Source: Pratylenchus scribneri (lineage: Eukaryota > Nematoda > Chromadorea > Rhabditida > Pratylenchidae). From it: DNA of 64,000 nt. The notes beneath the pieces are model-generated. The model was not told the origin of the DNA, did no database searches, and worked only from the letters and a program-made list of their open reading frames with translations. The position numbers were made by a program, and so were the translations under genes. Below are positions 12,296 to 24,187 of the stretch, in pieces; the stretch's first letter is position 1; each line of letters begins with the position of its first letter. The stretch is from assembly GCA_030063045.1 (NCBI GenBank), contig JAQSEB010000164.1:496001-560000 (forward strand), written 5' to 3'.

Positions 12296-15200
12296 CTTTT
12301 CAATAAATATCATGCCAGCGGATTTTCTGCACAATATTTCCTGGACTATAATGGCCCCCAATTTTTCTCAGCTCTCATTAATATTTTATTGAATTTTCCA
12401 TTCATTTTTGTCGCAGTCAAATCCAGGTATTCATGATTAGGGCCCGGATTTTTATTGAAATGTATTCTCGAAATATTAGTCATAAATATTGACATCATAA
12501 AAGTAGTTAAATATAGACAAAAATGACCAAATATAATGTGAATGAAATTTAGTAAAAATATCATAAAATGTTGCCAAAAATCTTTTAAAAAATAATAAAT
12601 TTTTTGAAGTGGAAATAATCTTCACACCATTTCAGTAAAGAAATTTTTCAAAACAAATTTCAAAATTTTTAAAAAAAATTTTTAAAAATTTTCTAGATTA
12701 TCAGACTTTTTCCATAATTTTTTTTATAAAAATAAAAATTTAATAAAATTCTTTAAAAATCTTCAAAATATTTACGAAAATTGACAAAAATTTCAAAAAA
12801 ATGACGAAATATTGCTAAAATAAAAAATCCGGTCCACTCTTCATAATTTAAAATTAAACATTTGTATTATAAAATGCTGATCTTAATATATAATTTAAAA
12901 GATCAAAGCTTCACAGCCCATTCAATTTTTTCATCGCATTTGAATCATTCACATCCATCATATTAGCTTGGGGATTTTTGGCTGGCACTTGGCTCCCACT
13001 CTCTGGCCAAAATGTTGCTCAAATTGGAGTTTGCATTTTGCTAAGATGGCCCGCCTATGTTGGAGTTGCAATGCAAAATGCCATGATAGTGTTGATCAGT
13101 TTGGAGCGACTTATTTGCATACTATTTCCTGTTTTGTATGATTTATAATTTTAGTATATTTAGAAAAGGAATCACGGTACTTTCGGTAATGACGTACTGC
13201 GACACTTGCGGACGAAACGCGGTCTGGAGCCGAAGGTGGTAAAGCTGGAGAGGCATTGTTTATGGCATATTATTAGTCATAAAATTAGCTACAAAATGAC
13301 ATCAAAATTTTGGTCAATGTTAAATATTCACCGAGTTATGGCCAAAAAACCATCAAAATCGCAATTTTAATTAAATCAACGGTTTTTTGGCCATAACTCG
13401 GTGAATATTCAATATTGACCAAAATTTTTGATGTCATTTTATAGCTAATTTTATGCCTAATAATATCCTATAACATATGCCACTCCAGCTTTACCACCTT
13501 CGGCACCAGACCATTTCGTCCGCAAGTGTCGGGTCCGCAAGTATCGGCCAACCATGAGTAACAACCCTGCCCTCTAACACTAATTTTTGATTTATTCTGA
13601 TTCTATTTTGTAAGTTCTGATATTTTCTGATTTATAAATTCTGATTTTATTCTGATTTGTAACCGATTTCATTCTTATTTCTTACATTTAAGAGTTCGAA
13701 TTTTATTACGATGGAGTTTTTTTTTTAAAAATAAAAGTTTCCATTTTTTAATTTTTAGCTATCGAAATAAATTATTGTTCGAATGGAAACATTTCTATAT
13801 TGGAACTGTTCTCTTACTTGATTTAACATTTTGTGGCATATTGAGCTATTTGATATTTTCGAACACAGTTGAAGGAAAGTAAGAAGGGAATTTCATTTTT
13901 TTAGCCAAGAATTTCCATTTTTAGCCATTATTATTTGTGCAATTTCGGCGAAATAATCAACGATGATGGTAGAAATTATTTAATTAAAGGAACCATGTAT
14001 GCGGAAATTGTGGCCTTGTCTATTTATCTCATTATTTTGCTTTTAATGATCAAAGCCAGAATTCAACGTCAAAAATGTAAAAAAAAATATTGAAAAATAT
14101 AAATCAAATTTCTAGAAAGTTCCATAAATGTTTAAATCAAAATAATTTTCATAAATTCTATTTTTTATTGTTTTAAAACCCTTTCAAATCTAATGGTTTA
14201 GAATAAATCCAATAGTTTAAAACCCTTTCAAATCCAATGGTTTTTAAGATATTTGATTTTAAAAGATTAAAATTAATTTAGTTATTCGTTTAAAACATAA
14301 TTTTAAAAAATAAATTATTTTAAAATTACATAGATAATTAATTATATATAATTTTCAGTAAGTGACTCAAAAAATATGCAAATTTTGCGCTCATTAATGG
14401 TGATTATGGGCATAATTATTTTTGGTTGGATGATCAGTGCACCCATTCCATTTTATATTGCCTTTTTTCAAATTTCTCTATCGAATTGGTTAAAAATAGT
14501 TCCATTCATTGGTTCAATAACAATTCTTGCCTCGGCATGCAATGGCCCAATCCTCTTTGCATTAAGGTAATTTTTTTTGAAATCAGAATTGAATAATTAA
14601 TATTAATTAATTTAAGCCAAAAGATTTGGTAATATTGTCGTTCGTTCCCCCCTTTTTTACCAAAAAAAATTTTTTATTTTATTTTACGCTAAAAACATGA
14701 ATTTAGGGGTTTTCGATGATGGGAAATACGAATCTGGCATTAGTTTTTCATTAGCTATATTGGCTGAACCGTTATAGGTTCACAAACCGGTTTCGAAAAA
14801 TCGAACTTTGGTATTTTCGGTAATATTATATATCAATCGACGCGTATTGACGAGCTGAACACGAATCTGTCATTTGTTTCGCATAAAACACAAAACTAAA
14901 AAAGTTATGGCCATTTAAAATTTCATAAGCTATTGATGACCCAAGTGACTAAAATGGCCATAACTTTTTTAGTTTTGTGTTTTATGCGAAACAAATGACA
15001 GATTCGTGTTCAGCTCGTCAATACGCGTCGATTGATATATAATATTACCGAAAATACCAAAGTTCGATTTTTCGAAACCGGTTTGTGAACCGATAACGGT
15101 TCAGCCAATATAGCTAATGAAAAACTAATGCCAGATTCGTATTCCCCATCATCGAAAACCCCTAAATTCATGTTTTTAGCGTAAAATAAAATAAAAAATT

Positions 15201-15531
15201 TTTTTTGGTAAAAAAGGGGGGGAACGAACGACAATATTACCAAAGATTTTTCAAGCATTTAATTTGGATGATCATTTTTTGCATCTAATTTTACAAATTT
15301 TTTCTCCTTTCGAAAACTTCTTTAGGGTTAGGGCTAGAGAGCTATGATTCAAAACAAAATATTTTAATTATTATTTTTAAATTTCTTGTAATTTTTATTT
15401 TTGTAATAATTAATTATTAAATTTACAGTCAAGAATATCGAAAATGCTATCAAGATGTCTTTCCATGGCTATTAAGAATACGGAGTAATCAAATATCAGT
15501 CACACCTGTTCAAGTGATACAAAATAACTAA
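12296..15531 (+). CDS. 7TM serpentine receptor (N-terminal exon not found)
   Basis: Exons 12296-12426, 12917-13135, 13759-13878, 13925-14076, 14359-14566, 15429-15531 join with every phase matching. Hydrophobic segments follow the 7TM order: FFSALINILLNFPFIFVAV (TM1), FNFFIAFESFTSIILAWGF (TM2), VGVAMQNAMIVLISLERLIC (TM3 with the ER in place of DRY), FYIGTVLLLDLTFCGILSY (TM4), AEIVALSIYLIILLLMIKAR (TM5), LMVIMGIIIFGWMISAPIPF (TM6), FIGSITILASACNGPILFAL (TM7, then RSQEYRKCY tail). This is typical of the divergent nematode chemoreceptors; I do not assign a subfamily. No in-frame Met occurs in the first exon, so the start lies in an unrecognised exon, maybe separated by the MITE at 11857-12187. 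Introns 2 and 5 hold transposable elements. Confidence 0.85.
13190..13550. mobile_element. MITE, 'gagttatggcc' family, copy 2
   Basis: Ends ACTTGCGGACGAAA and TTTCGTCCGCAAGTGT; GTGGTAAAGCTGGAG and CTCCAGCTTTACCACC mirrored; inner CACCGAGTTATGGCCAAAAA mirrored by TTTTTTGGCCATAACTCGGTG. Inserted in intron 2 of the 7TM gene. Confidence 0.8.
14626..15245. mobile_element. Nearly perfect 620-bp palindrome (MITE) in a 7TM intron
   Basis: Arms of about 300 bp start TTTGGTAATATTGTCGTTCG and end with its complement, around a ~25-bp spacer near 14935. I counted only a handful of mismatches, so the copy looks young. It includes GTATTGACGAGCTGAACACG and its complement. It lies in the intron 14567-15428. 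A strongly decayed relative is at 29990-30440. Confidence 0.85.
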
Positions 15532-17339
15532 AAATTTCTATTTCTTTATTATTGAATATAATTTTTAATTTTATTTCTCATTTTCGTAATTTTTTTATTT
15601 AGAATTTTAAAAATAAAAATTTATTGTATTCTTTTCACTTTAATTATTTTTTATGTACTTTATTTATTTTATTATTTATTTAATGAACCAAATGTATAAA
15701 TTTTTATAAACTCAATATAAGTAAATTAAGCATTTTAATCGCTCAATTATTGAATGTATTGATGGTTTGGAAATTATGTATTTTGTGATTGTTTTTAGGG
15801 CAATTTTTAACTTCTGGTTTCATCTCGAATCAATAATTGGCCACATCTCATTGAATCGAAAATGGGCTTTCAACAGAATGGACTTGTACCGATTTTTGGC
15901 AATGAAGGACGATTAATTATTAATCAAATATGGGGAAATATATATCATTTGTAAGGTGTGAATTTCCTCTAGAAAATCATATTATTAAAAATCAAAAATA
16001 ATCTAAAGACAATTTGTCTTTTCCCTGATAAGTGAATTATTGAATATTCAACGAATTATGGCCATAAAACCGTTGGTTTAATTATAATTGTATTTTTAGC
16101 TGTTTTTTGCCCATAACTCGGTGAATATTCAACATTGACAATGCATTTGATATCATTTTGTAGCTAATTTTATATTCTATAAAATGTTCTAAACAATTCC
16201 AAATAGCTTTACCACCATCGGCGTCAGATCATTTGGTCCGCAAATGTCGGGTCCGCAAGTGTTGGGTACGCAAGTGTCATAATACGAAAATTTCACTTTT
16301 CTATTATTTTATTATTTTTAATTTTCTTTTCGAATGAATCATTCAATGACGACATTATATTCTAATGGGAATATAATTGGCAATTGCTCACTTTTTTATG
16401 AATAAATGCAATTTTAATAAAATTGCCTGTTATTGTTGGAATGTGCACTCCAAAATAAAGGATTGCCAAATTGCATGTTGATAAGATTAGGGACGGAAAA
16501 TTTTGTATCCAATATTAATTACTGAGTCAAAGAATAAATAAATTTTCCAAAAAAATTATAGAGTATATCCTAATATTAAAACATATAAAAGTCTGTAAAA
16601 TTCCCATTTTTGCGCATTAAAAAATCACACAAATTTTTTAGCAAAAATTATATCTTTTATCTACGCCAAATTCTTAAGAGCACGCATTGGCATTGGCACT
16701 TCTCTGTGAAGGAATAGAATTGAAGAAATTTGTTCGCTGAAAAATTTTGTACACAAAAATGATTATTAGATTTAAACGTAGCAACTTTAGTACAATTTTA
16801 TAGCTTTTGACTTGTATGAATTGATTAGATGAAAGAATTATTGAATTTTATTTGAAATTAGTAAAACGTTTTACAAAAAAAAACCAAAATCGGGCCATTT
16901 TCGTTTTTTGGTGGTAACATTCCGAACAAAATTTCGTTATAAAATATTTTAATGAAAGAAATTAACAAATTATTAAAATTATGTCTTATTAATAGATTTG
17001 AAAATTGTTAAGAAATTGTCCAATGCGCATATTTGGATTCCTTCATCCATTTTCATTAGGCCATCATATAGGTTTACGTAATTTTTCCATCAATTCATAA
17101 AAAATATTAAAAATTTTATTCTTAATATAATTTATTTTGGTAATTTTTCCTTTAAAATTTAATAAAATGAAAATATGCAAATTTTAAAAAAAATTTTTAA
17201 TAATAAATTTTTAATTTGGCCAAATTATAAAAAGATTTTTTCTTTCCTAAAATTTAAAGAATGAAATGCATTTTTTGCCAATTATTGATATTTTAGTAAT
17301 TTTCTAAAGGTTTATTTTAACGAAAAATTATATTGCAAG
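15532..17339. other. Intergenic region between two 7TM genes
   Basis: Mostly AT-rich. Two weak coding-like stretches were noted: about 15830-15957 (reads SRINNWPHLIESK...GNEGRLIINQIWG and ends at a donor-like GTAAGG) and 16397-16478 (MNKCNFNKIACYCWNVHSK..., Cys-rich, ending in TGA). Neither could be spliced to anything. A truncated 'gagttatggcc' MITE (copy 3) occupies about 16025-16280. Confidence 0.45.
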
Positions 17340-19051
17340 ATGGCTGATGGATATTATAATTTTTTAATAAACAAATGGACAGTATTGGCAAATATTTTCA
17401 TCACTTGTTTGGCCATTCTATTTTTCATCCATCCTCTTCGTAAAATTTCCAACTCGAGAAAGGCATTGCTGTTAATGTTCAGCAAGGTTTAAATCATTTT
17501 TAAACCGTGTAGTCCGTTTTTTAAACCGCTTTGATCTTAAATCATTTTTAAATCGATTTAGTGTGTTAGATCATAAACCAGTTTAAAATCAATTTTAAAC
17601 CAGTTTAATCTTAAATCATTTTTAAACCGGTTTAATTTAGATCCGGTTTTAAACCGCTTTGATCTTAAATCATTTTTAAACCGGTTTAAAGTTTTAAACC
17701 GGTTTAGTGTTAGATCATTTTTAAATCGGTTTGAAATGCATTTTAAACCGGTTTAATCTTAAATAAAAATCGGTCTAATTAAAATCCAGTTTAGAACTAA
17801 TACTTTTTTATAAAATTAAGGAAATTGCAACATTTTTATTATTTGTACTTATATTTGTTGATCATTTGGCGACCGCCTTAAATATTCATCCACCAAATGT
17901 GTTCGTTTATGTCCTCTACATCAATACAGTGCCATTCATTTCCATTCGCCTGCATTTGATTACGATGGCCTGGAATCGAATGCATGCCTTCTATTTCCCA
18001 TTCACCTATTCGAAATGGGCCAAAAAGAAGTAAAAGACATTGGATATAAAAAATCATTGAAAATATATAAAATTTTTTTTCAGCTTTATCCAAAAAGTTT
18101 GCATTTCCATTTGGATCATTTCAACAATGTTGAGTGCAATTTCCCTTTACGTTGATTATTGGAACAAAATTTCCAATTTTCCATTTGTAATTTTTTCACG
18201 TCAATATTTGGACCCATTTTTTATCTATTTTTCAATGGGCCTTTATGTGCTCATTTCTGTCAAGCTGCTTTGGATTAAATGTAAAAATGGAAAATTTGAA
18301 TCATTTTTTAGTGCAATTCAGTGTATCGTACAATCTTTTGTCCATATAAGAAAATGAAAGTAGACAAATCTGGTCAAAGTGCCGCCCTCTTTAATATAGC
18401 TTTTTTTAAAATTTTATTAAATATAATAAAATTATTTTTAAATGTATAATAAAATCAGTTTTTTGAGTAAAAGTTGTTTATTTTTTTTTAATTTAGGCAA
18501 CATTTTGAAGACATTTAGTTCTTTAAAAATTACAAATCGCATTTCCCAAAATTTGTTTTTCCTTTTTGAATAAATCATTCTATTTTTTTGTTCTATTTTC
18601 AGACATAATTGCGCCAAACGCCCATATGGATGGAACGACGATGATGGAAAAAGACCATTGGAAAATTTCTTTGGCCTGTTTGGTCAGCCTTGTTCCATTC
18701 CTGTTGAGCATTGTGTTACTACAAATTACGCTGTCCATTAATATCAACAAAATGTCTGATCCAGTGAAGGATTTGATGATGACGCTGAAAGTGCCCATCC
18801 AATATTTTTCGTATATTTCTGAGGAAGTTTGCCTAATATTAATTTGCGACGATTTTCGTCGTCTATGTCGTCGCCAATTTCGTTCAATTTATGTATACAT
18901 AATTTGGTATATTTCCTTGGGCCATTGGAAATTGATGGACAAAAACAATAATGTGAATAAAGTGGCCGCAACAGATGCTTCGATTCGAGTCAGCTCTTTG
19001 GCAAAAATTCGCCAAGAATGTGTTGTTGATGCTATCAATCAAAAAATTTGA
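17340..19051 (+). CDS. 7TM serpentine receptor, complete (350 aa)
   Basis: Exons 17340-17486, 17821-18029, 18084-18280, 18322-18372, 18603-19051; all phases match and give 350 residues, a normal size for a nematode chemoreceptor. Segments: TM1 WTVLANIFITCLAILFFI, TM2 ATFLLFVLIFVDHLATAL, TM3 ending RLHLITMAWNRMHAFYFPF (WNR in the DRY position), TM4 VCISIWIISTMLSAISLYV, TM5 FIYFSMGLYVLISVKLLWI, TM6 ISLACLVSLVPFLLSIVLL, TM7 IQYFSYISEEVCLILICDDF followed by the basic RRLCRRQFR tail. ATG at 17340 gives a short outer N-terminus. Not obviously a duplicate of the receptor at 12296. Intron 1 contains a TTTAAACCGGTTTA array. Subfamily not assigned. Confidence 0.87.
17487..17820. repeat. TTTAAACCGG-rich array filling intron 1 of a 7TM gene
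   Basis: At least ten variants of TCATTTTTAAACCGGTTTA / GATCTTAAATCATTTTTAAA occur head to tail in about 300 bp. The core TAAACCGGTTTA is itself palindromic. No ORF. Confidence 0.75.
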
Positions 19052-19589
19052 ATTATTCATGATTTAAGAAAAAAAGAGGACTTTTGATCATTTTTGGGGT
19101 GGGGGGGGGAGGGATGGAAACCATATGAATTATTTAATAAAGTCTCAATCTGAATAATTATTTTTCATTTACAATAAGATTTTCTAATATACATAAAATT
19201 ATTGAAAAAAATAGAATTTACTCAAAATTTTTTTGCCAGAAAAGTTTAATTTTTTAAGCTAAATTAAATGTGTTACATTACACTTTTGTCTAATAATCCA
19301 TAGCTTAAACCTTAACTTAAGAGTAGCTCTAGCATTTCGTCAAGGCCAAATTGAACGGCAAGAAAGTTCAGAATTTTTAAATAGAAAGTTTCGGATAAAT
19401 TCAATGTTTTTGGGATAAATTTATATATTATTATTCCCAAAAAAGTTCTCGTTTTATTTTATTTTCTTTATCAACAATTCCATTAACCTTAAAATTATTG
19501 CTCCAAAAGTGCAAATTAATATTTTTTTATTCTGGAATTAAAATTTTTACTGCATTCCTTAAATCAAGAATTAAAATTCATAAAAAATT

Positions 19590-19890
19590 ACTACGGCTCC
19601 ATTTGCCTTAAAGCATTGTAATTGGGTTATAGCCAAAAATCATTTCTTAAATTTGAAACTAAAATCATAGAAATTGGTTCAGTCTTTGATGGAGCTATTA
19701 TAAAAAGTGCCTAATTGGTCTGATGAAAAGTTGATCAGCTCCCAATAAAAATCAATTATCTTTATAATTTTAAAATTTGGAAAAAAATAGGTGATCTAAT
19801 TTTTAAATTAATAAATTGGAAATTAGAATTAAAAATAACAACCAGAACATTTATCCCATATTTCGATAAAAAAAATTCAGAGTAATAGAT
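19590..19890 (-). repeat. Dispersed segment carrying a relic of a Cys-rich exon (copy 1)
   Basis: Direct, diverged copy of 24770-25090. Its start contains CTCCATTTGCCTTAAAGCAT and following bases, identical over about 30 bp to 34333-34362, which is the end of exon 6 of the secreted Cys-rich gene on the - strand (QLQCFKANGA). The rest no longer reads as protein. Confidence 0.65.
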
Positions 19891-20492
19891 TAATTTAACA
19901 TATATGTAGTAACTTTGTTATTCAAATTTTCGAGCATTCAATTTTCCAGCACATTTTTTTGTTGAATTTTCCAGTGGCATCAATTGCAGCACAATTGAAT
20001 CATTTTCCGGGATTAATCACAGTGCAACAGGATGGGCAACATTTTTTCGAACCGGTGCTATGTCAATTCCACAATAGGGCCAATGTGGTCAATTCCACAA
20101 TAGGGTCAATGTGAGCGTTTTCGACTTATAATAAATCAGAAACCGGTTTTAGACCCTATAAACCTTATAACATTTTGTAGATCTCATCGAGACGCATCGA
20201 TTGGTATATAATTTGTCAAGGTTTGTTCCAAAAATAAAGAGTTAAACCGTTTAAACCAATATTTTTAGGTTTTTGGTTTTAAAACTCTTTAATTTTGGGC
20301 CAAACCTTGATTCGAAAAAATGTTGCCCATCCTGTTGCACTGTGATTAATCCCGGAAAATGATTCAATTGTGCTGCAATTGATGCCACTGGAAAATTCAA
20401 CAAAAAAATGTGCTGGAAAATTGAATGCTCGAAAATTTGAATAACAAAGTTACTACATATATGTTAAATTAATCTATTACTCTGAATTTTTT
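19868..20492. mobile_element. Inverted-repeat element, arms about 180 bp
   Basis: Outer arms (AATTCAGAGTAATAGATTAA ... ACAGGATGGGCAACATTTTTTCGA) are mirrored almost perfectly at 20308-20492. The inner part is a second, degenerate inverted repeat with CATCGAGACGCATCGATTGG, and TGTCAATTCCACAATAGGG is directly duplicated at about 20060 and 20090. Confidence 0.75.
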
Positions 20493-20699
20493 TATATTTT
20501 TAATGGCCATAACTTGGCCAAAAGTGGTTGCCCAACAAAAATTTTTGCTTTTTTGAACTCAACTCGTCGAGACGCGTCGATTGGTATATCATTTGATTGA
20601 TTTCGAGTCTGGGACCTATGAACATATTTTTCCTCATTGATTTTTTGAAAACCAAAACCAACTTTGAATAATTTTAATTGCCAGCATCGAAAAAATGTT

Positions 20700-21290
20700 T
20701 AAGGATTTAATCGACATTAAAAAGGCCAGATTTCTTCTCTTTCTCATTTGTTGGCCACTTGCCCAATCAGCTGAATTGATTCACAATAACATTCAAAATT
20801 CTTAGAGATCATCCGTAATTTTTTTTCTTATTCGATCATAAAATCTCGCATGTAAAAAGATAAATCCGCATTTTTATTTTGAAGAATTCCTTAATACATG
20901 GTGGACTCTCTCAATGGCAAACATCCAAAAAAAATTGTTTAAAGAATTACATATTCGATGGCAAAAAATCCAAGCTTGCATTTTTATTTCTTTCTTTTTT
21001 TCCTCGCGCATCATTCTGCTGAACTAATTTATCCACAAACGGCTTGATCACCCGTAAATTTTATTTTCTTTCAGCATTTAATCTCACATGGAAAAGAGAA
21101 AAAGGGCATTTTTATTTTGTAAAGGGATACAATGGACATCTTTTCCTTTAATTTTTTGGCTCCGTTCGTATATATTTGTTGAATTGATTCATAATGATCA
21201 TCCAATATTTTGCGAGATCATCCGTAATTTATTCTGCATATAATCTCATATGGAAAATGGAAAAAGGTCATTTTTATTTTCTAAAAGGTT
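20700..21290 (+). repeat. Three diverged tandem copies of a ~190-bp unit upstream of the Cys-rich secreted gene
   Basis: Units at about 20730-20890, 20990-21115 and 21165-21290 share GCTGAA(C/T)T(A/G)ATT, GATCA(C/T)CCGTAA, ATAATCTCA(C/T)ATGGAAAA and GGGCATTTTTATTTT. The first copy has an ATG at 20696 opening a 37-codon frame with a hydrophobic stretch (ARFLLFLICWPLAQSAEL), resembling a signal-peptide exon left over from a duplicated gene start. Confidence 0.6.
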
Positions 21291-21355
21291 CATTTTCCCT
21301 TCATAAAATTATTCCTTATAAAATTATTAAAATTGCCTTATTAGGATCAGCAAAA

Positions 21356-22309
21356 ATGATTGGATTAATTCCTTTGCTCGCAATTTTTATTCTAAACGGT
21401 AAAAATTTTATTAAGAATTTACATAATTTAATTATAGTTCATTATGTGGGAAATACCAATGCCTTGGGCACAATCCATTCGGCAAAAGTCATTTTGAGGA
21501 AGGAAGAGAATCAACCGGTAGTGTACTATTATAGAGGTAAAAATTATTCCGGCCCTATTAATTAAGAAAATAAATTTCAATTATATGTAAAGGTTGTCTT
21601 CCCGAGGAGAGCATATTGTATACAAAAGTGCCCTGTACACCGGACAATCCCGATGAGGAATTTGCAAAACACGGTGTTGATCCAAATGCTCCTCATGAAA
21701 AATGTCCTGAATGGAAAGAAATTACACCCAAATGTCGATACACCTATTCTTATTACATTCGATCATTTCAATGTTGTGTGCCAGAAAAGGAAGGGAAACC
21801 GGATCCAGTTGGTTGGTATCGGTTTAACTCATTTATTCTTTTAGGAATTTCTTTTTATTCATCATTTTCAATGACATTTATCATTAATGTCCAAAAGGGC
21901 CTTTCCTATTCATCCTACTGTATCCCCACTTTTGTTGCCTAATCACCCCGTCATCTTATCAATCAAATATTGCCTCAATATGCCTTTTAAACTCACCTTT
22001 TTTTAACTTCATTCAAAGGCTTTTTGCTTTCAGGTTTATATCTCTTTTTCCTGTAATAAATAATAATTTAAAGTCGAGTTTGCCTTTATATCTAACCCAT
22101 CCATTGGGACACTGGGGGATTTAGATCTCCAGTGAAGGCACAGCACGAGAGCCTAGGTTAAACAACTTTAGCCCAAGATCTTTATCCTAGATTAGAGACC
22201 AATAATATACTATAAAATTTTTAGAGAAAGAAATGATGTTCAACAAAAAGGCGGCATATATAATGGCGGACATTTTGCTCCGCACAACATTGTTTACGGA
22301 TTTTGGTGA
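21356..22309 (+). CDS. Secreted Cys-rich protein
   Basis: Exons 21356-21398, 21438-21536, 21593-21821 and probably 22225-22309 (TGA 22307-22309); phases match and give about 151 aa. Exon 1 is a mini signal-peptide exon (MIGLIPLLAIFILN). Exon 3 holds the cysteines: GCLPEES, VPCTPDNPDEE, KCPEWKEITPKCRYTY, then SFQCCVPEKEG. The spaced C...C...C...CC pattern resembles small extracellular Cys modules of nematodes but I cannot name the domain. The last exon reads RNDVQQKGGIYNGGHFAPHN; its frame differs from that of the gene starting at 22233, which uses the same acceptor at 22224, so the 3' end is uncertain. Reading through 21821 instead gives an ORF to 21942. Confidence 0.7.
22085..22200. other. 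GC-balanced, possibly structured intron stretch
   Basis: CACTGGGGGATTTAGATCTCCAGTG can form a stem of about 9 pairs and is followed by GAGAGCCTAGGTT and TATCCTAGATTAGAG. Composition stands out from its surroundings. No known RNA was recognised. Confidence 0.3.
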
Positions 22310-24187
22310 AAAACAAATGAGCGAAGCACAGCACAAATATATTCGAAAATTTCGGGAATTACGCGAATTTGTTGAGCATAAAATAAAATTGAATAAAAAA
22401 TGTGTGATTTTCTTTTAATTTAATATTTAAATTTTAAAAATTAACGTCGTTAATATTTTATTTGTTAATTATCCAAGGAAGAAAATTTTTTAAACATTTG
22501 CAATGTTATTTTAAAATTTTGGTTGCATTTGGCAATATAAATTTTCGGAAATACATAGATTTTTATTAGGAATTCCTTTTTTGGGGGTATTTTAAGAAAT
22601 TTTTATCAATTTTTGGCATTTTTATAATTGAATGATTTATTATTATTTAGTACAATTCCAATCCGATTTTTCATTATGAAAATTTCCTGTGCCACTTTTT
22701 TTCCAAAACACAATTACAATTAGTGAATCTGAATTAATTATATTTAAAAAAATTATTGAAATTAATTTCTAAAATAATTAAAATTTATTTAAATTAATTT
22801 AGCGCTTCAAAAACTCGATCCTCACTCCTTTTTCAAATTTTTATCCAAAGTCAATAAAGGTGAAAAATTGATGGCACAAAACGATGTCATTTATAAAATA
22901 GTGAATGAAAAAGAGGAATCGGATGTGGACAAAATATTTGTAACAAAGTACTTGGCACAAATATGGAAAGAGAATTGAACAAATTATGCGAACATTATAA
23001 AGTTAGAATTATATTTATTAAATAATATTCTGTGTTGATTTATTCAAAAAATATCCAAAATATTACATAAAAATATTTCCTTTATAGAAAAACTACGCAA
23101 AAAACAGCAATGAATATGATGAAATTTGTAAAAAGGTGGCCACATTTTTACAATTGCAATTTCATAATACTGAAAATAGCTGGAAAGAGCATAAAAAAGC
23201 ATTGCTTGAGAAACCGAAAGAAATACTGGAGAATCCACTGAAAGCAAATGAATATGTTAAAAAATTAATAAAAGAATACAATAAAGATGAAAATCGATCA
23301 AATTATTATCGACAAACAATACCAGCGGATTTGCGATTTTTAAATGTTTTTGAGGAATTAAGGAAGATTGATACAATTCGCGAGGCTAGAAATGTGTACA
23401 GACAAACATGGATTAGGGCATTAAATTATGCACTAATGTCCATTGGTATGTTTTTTTTGGTGGATGCTGGGCATTCCATAATCAGAGTTTCCGAATATGA
23501 GCGAAAATTTCGTGCTGAAATTTTACTGATCCATAACAAGACATAATAAAAAAATTTTGACATTCTATTATTGGCCATAAAATTATTTATTTATAGATGT
23601 TTGCTATTTCTCATCTCGGATGAAATTTTGGGATGAAAAAGTAAAGAAGGCAGCCAAAGTGGGCAATTATTGCGATGGAATGTCCAATTCGGAATACTTG
23701 ATTTATTTTCTGTTGGAAATGATTAAACAAATTCATCCAAAATACAGTATGCACAGCGATGCTGTTGATGAGCCATTTCAGGCTATTCGAAAAGATGATG
23801 TGATGGTCATTGATGCAACATTGCCAAAGCAACGAGAAGAAGGTCGAGGAGGAGGAGGTAAATGTTATACTTTAAGCATTCATTTTTTATATGCCTTATC
23901 GAGAAGAAATTTTTATTGAATATTATATCAATGGAAAGCCAAAAATGTCCCTTATAATTTGACATTTTTAAACTTTTTTGAAATTTGGCATTAAAATTTT
24001 AAAGATTATTAAGATTACTGAAATAGAATTGAAGTTTGTAGAAGTGAAAATTTATATTATTTTTTATTTATATTAAAATAAATATATTAATTTATTTTCA
24101 GGCCATGGTGGTGCTGGCGGAATATTCAACGGCTGGGGTGGCAGTGGAAGCGGAGGAGGAATTGGATTTTCTTTGGGACTCTCTTGA
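22233..24187 (+). CDS. Unknown protein with Gly-rich C-terminus
   Basis: Exons 22233-22401, 22803-22939, 23088-23445, 23597-23857, 24102-24187; all phases agree and give about 336 aa. The N-terminus is helical (MSEAQHKYIRKFRELREFVE), the middle is charged (KKALLEKPKEILENPLKANEY, YYRQTIPADLRFLNVFEEL), then AAKVGNYCDGMSNSEYL, and the tail is Gly-rich (EGRGGG, GHGGAGGIFNGWGGSGSGGG). No signal peptide at this ATG; the frame is open 8 bases further to the acceptor at 22224, so either it is trans-spliced there or it continues an upstream gene. The donor at 22939 (GTAACA) is the weakest junction. Family not recognised. Confidence 0.7.

Larger units (their letters stand above)
19052..20699. other. 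Gene-poor region with repeats
   Basis: No gene seen. It holds the dispersed segment at 19590-19890 and the inverted repeat at 19868-20492, annotated separately; the rest is AT-rich. Confidence 0.6.

Noticed and set aside
15010..15258. 82-codon ORF on the - strand
   Set aside because: It is the arm of the 620-bp palindrome, whose mirror copy gives a similar frame; no coding bias.
18580..18971. Two - strand ORFs over 70 codons
   Set aside because: Antisense of the last exon of the complete 7TM receptor, which has matched splice phases.
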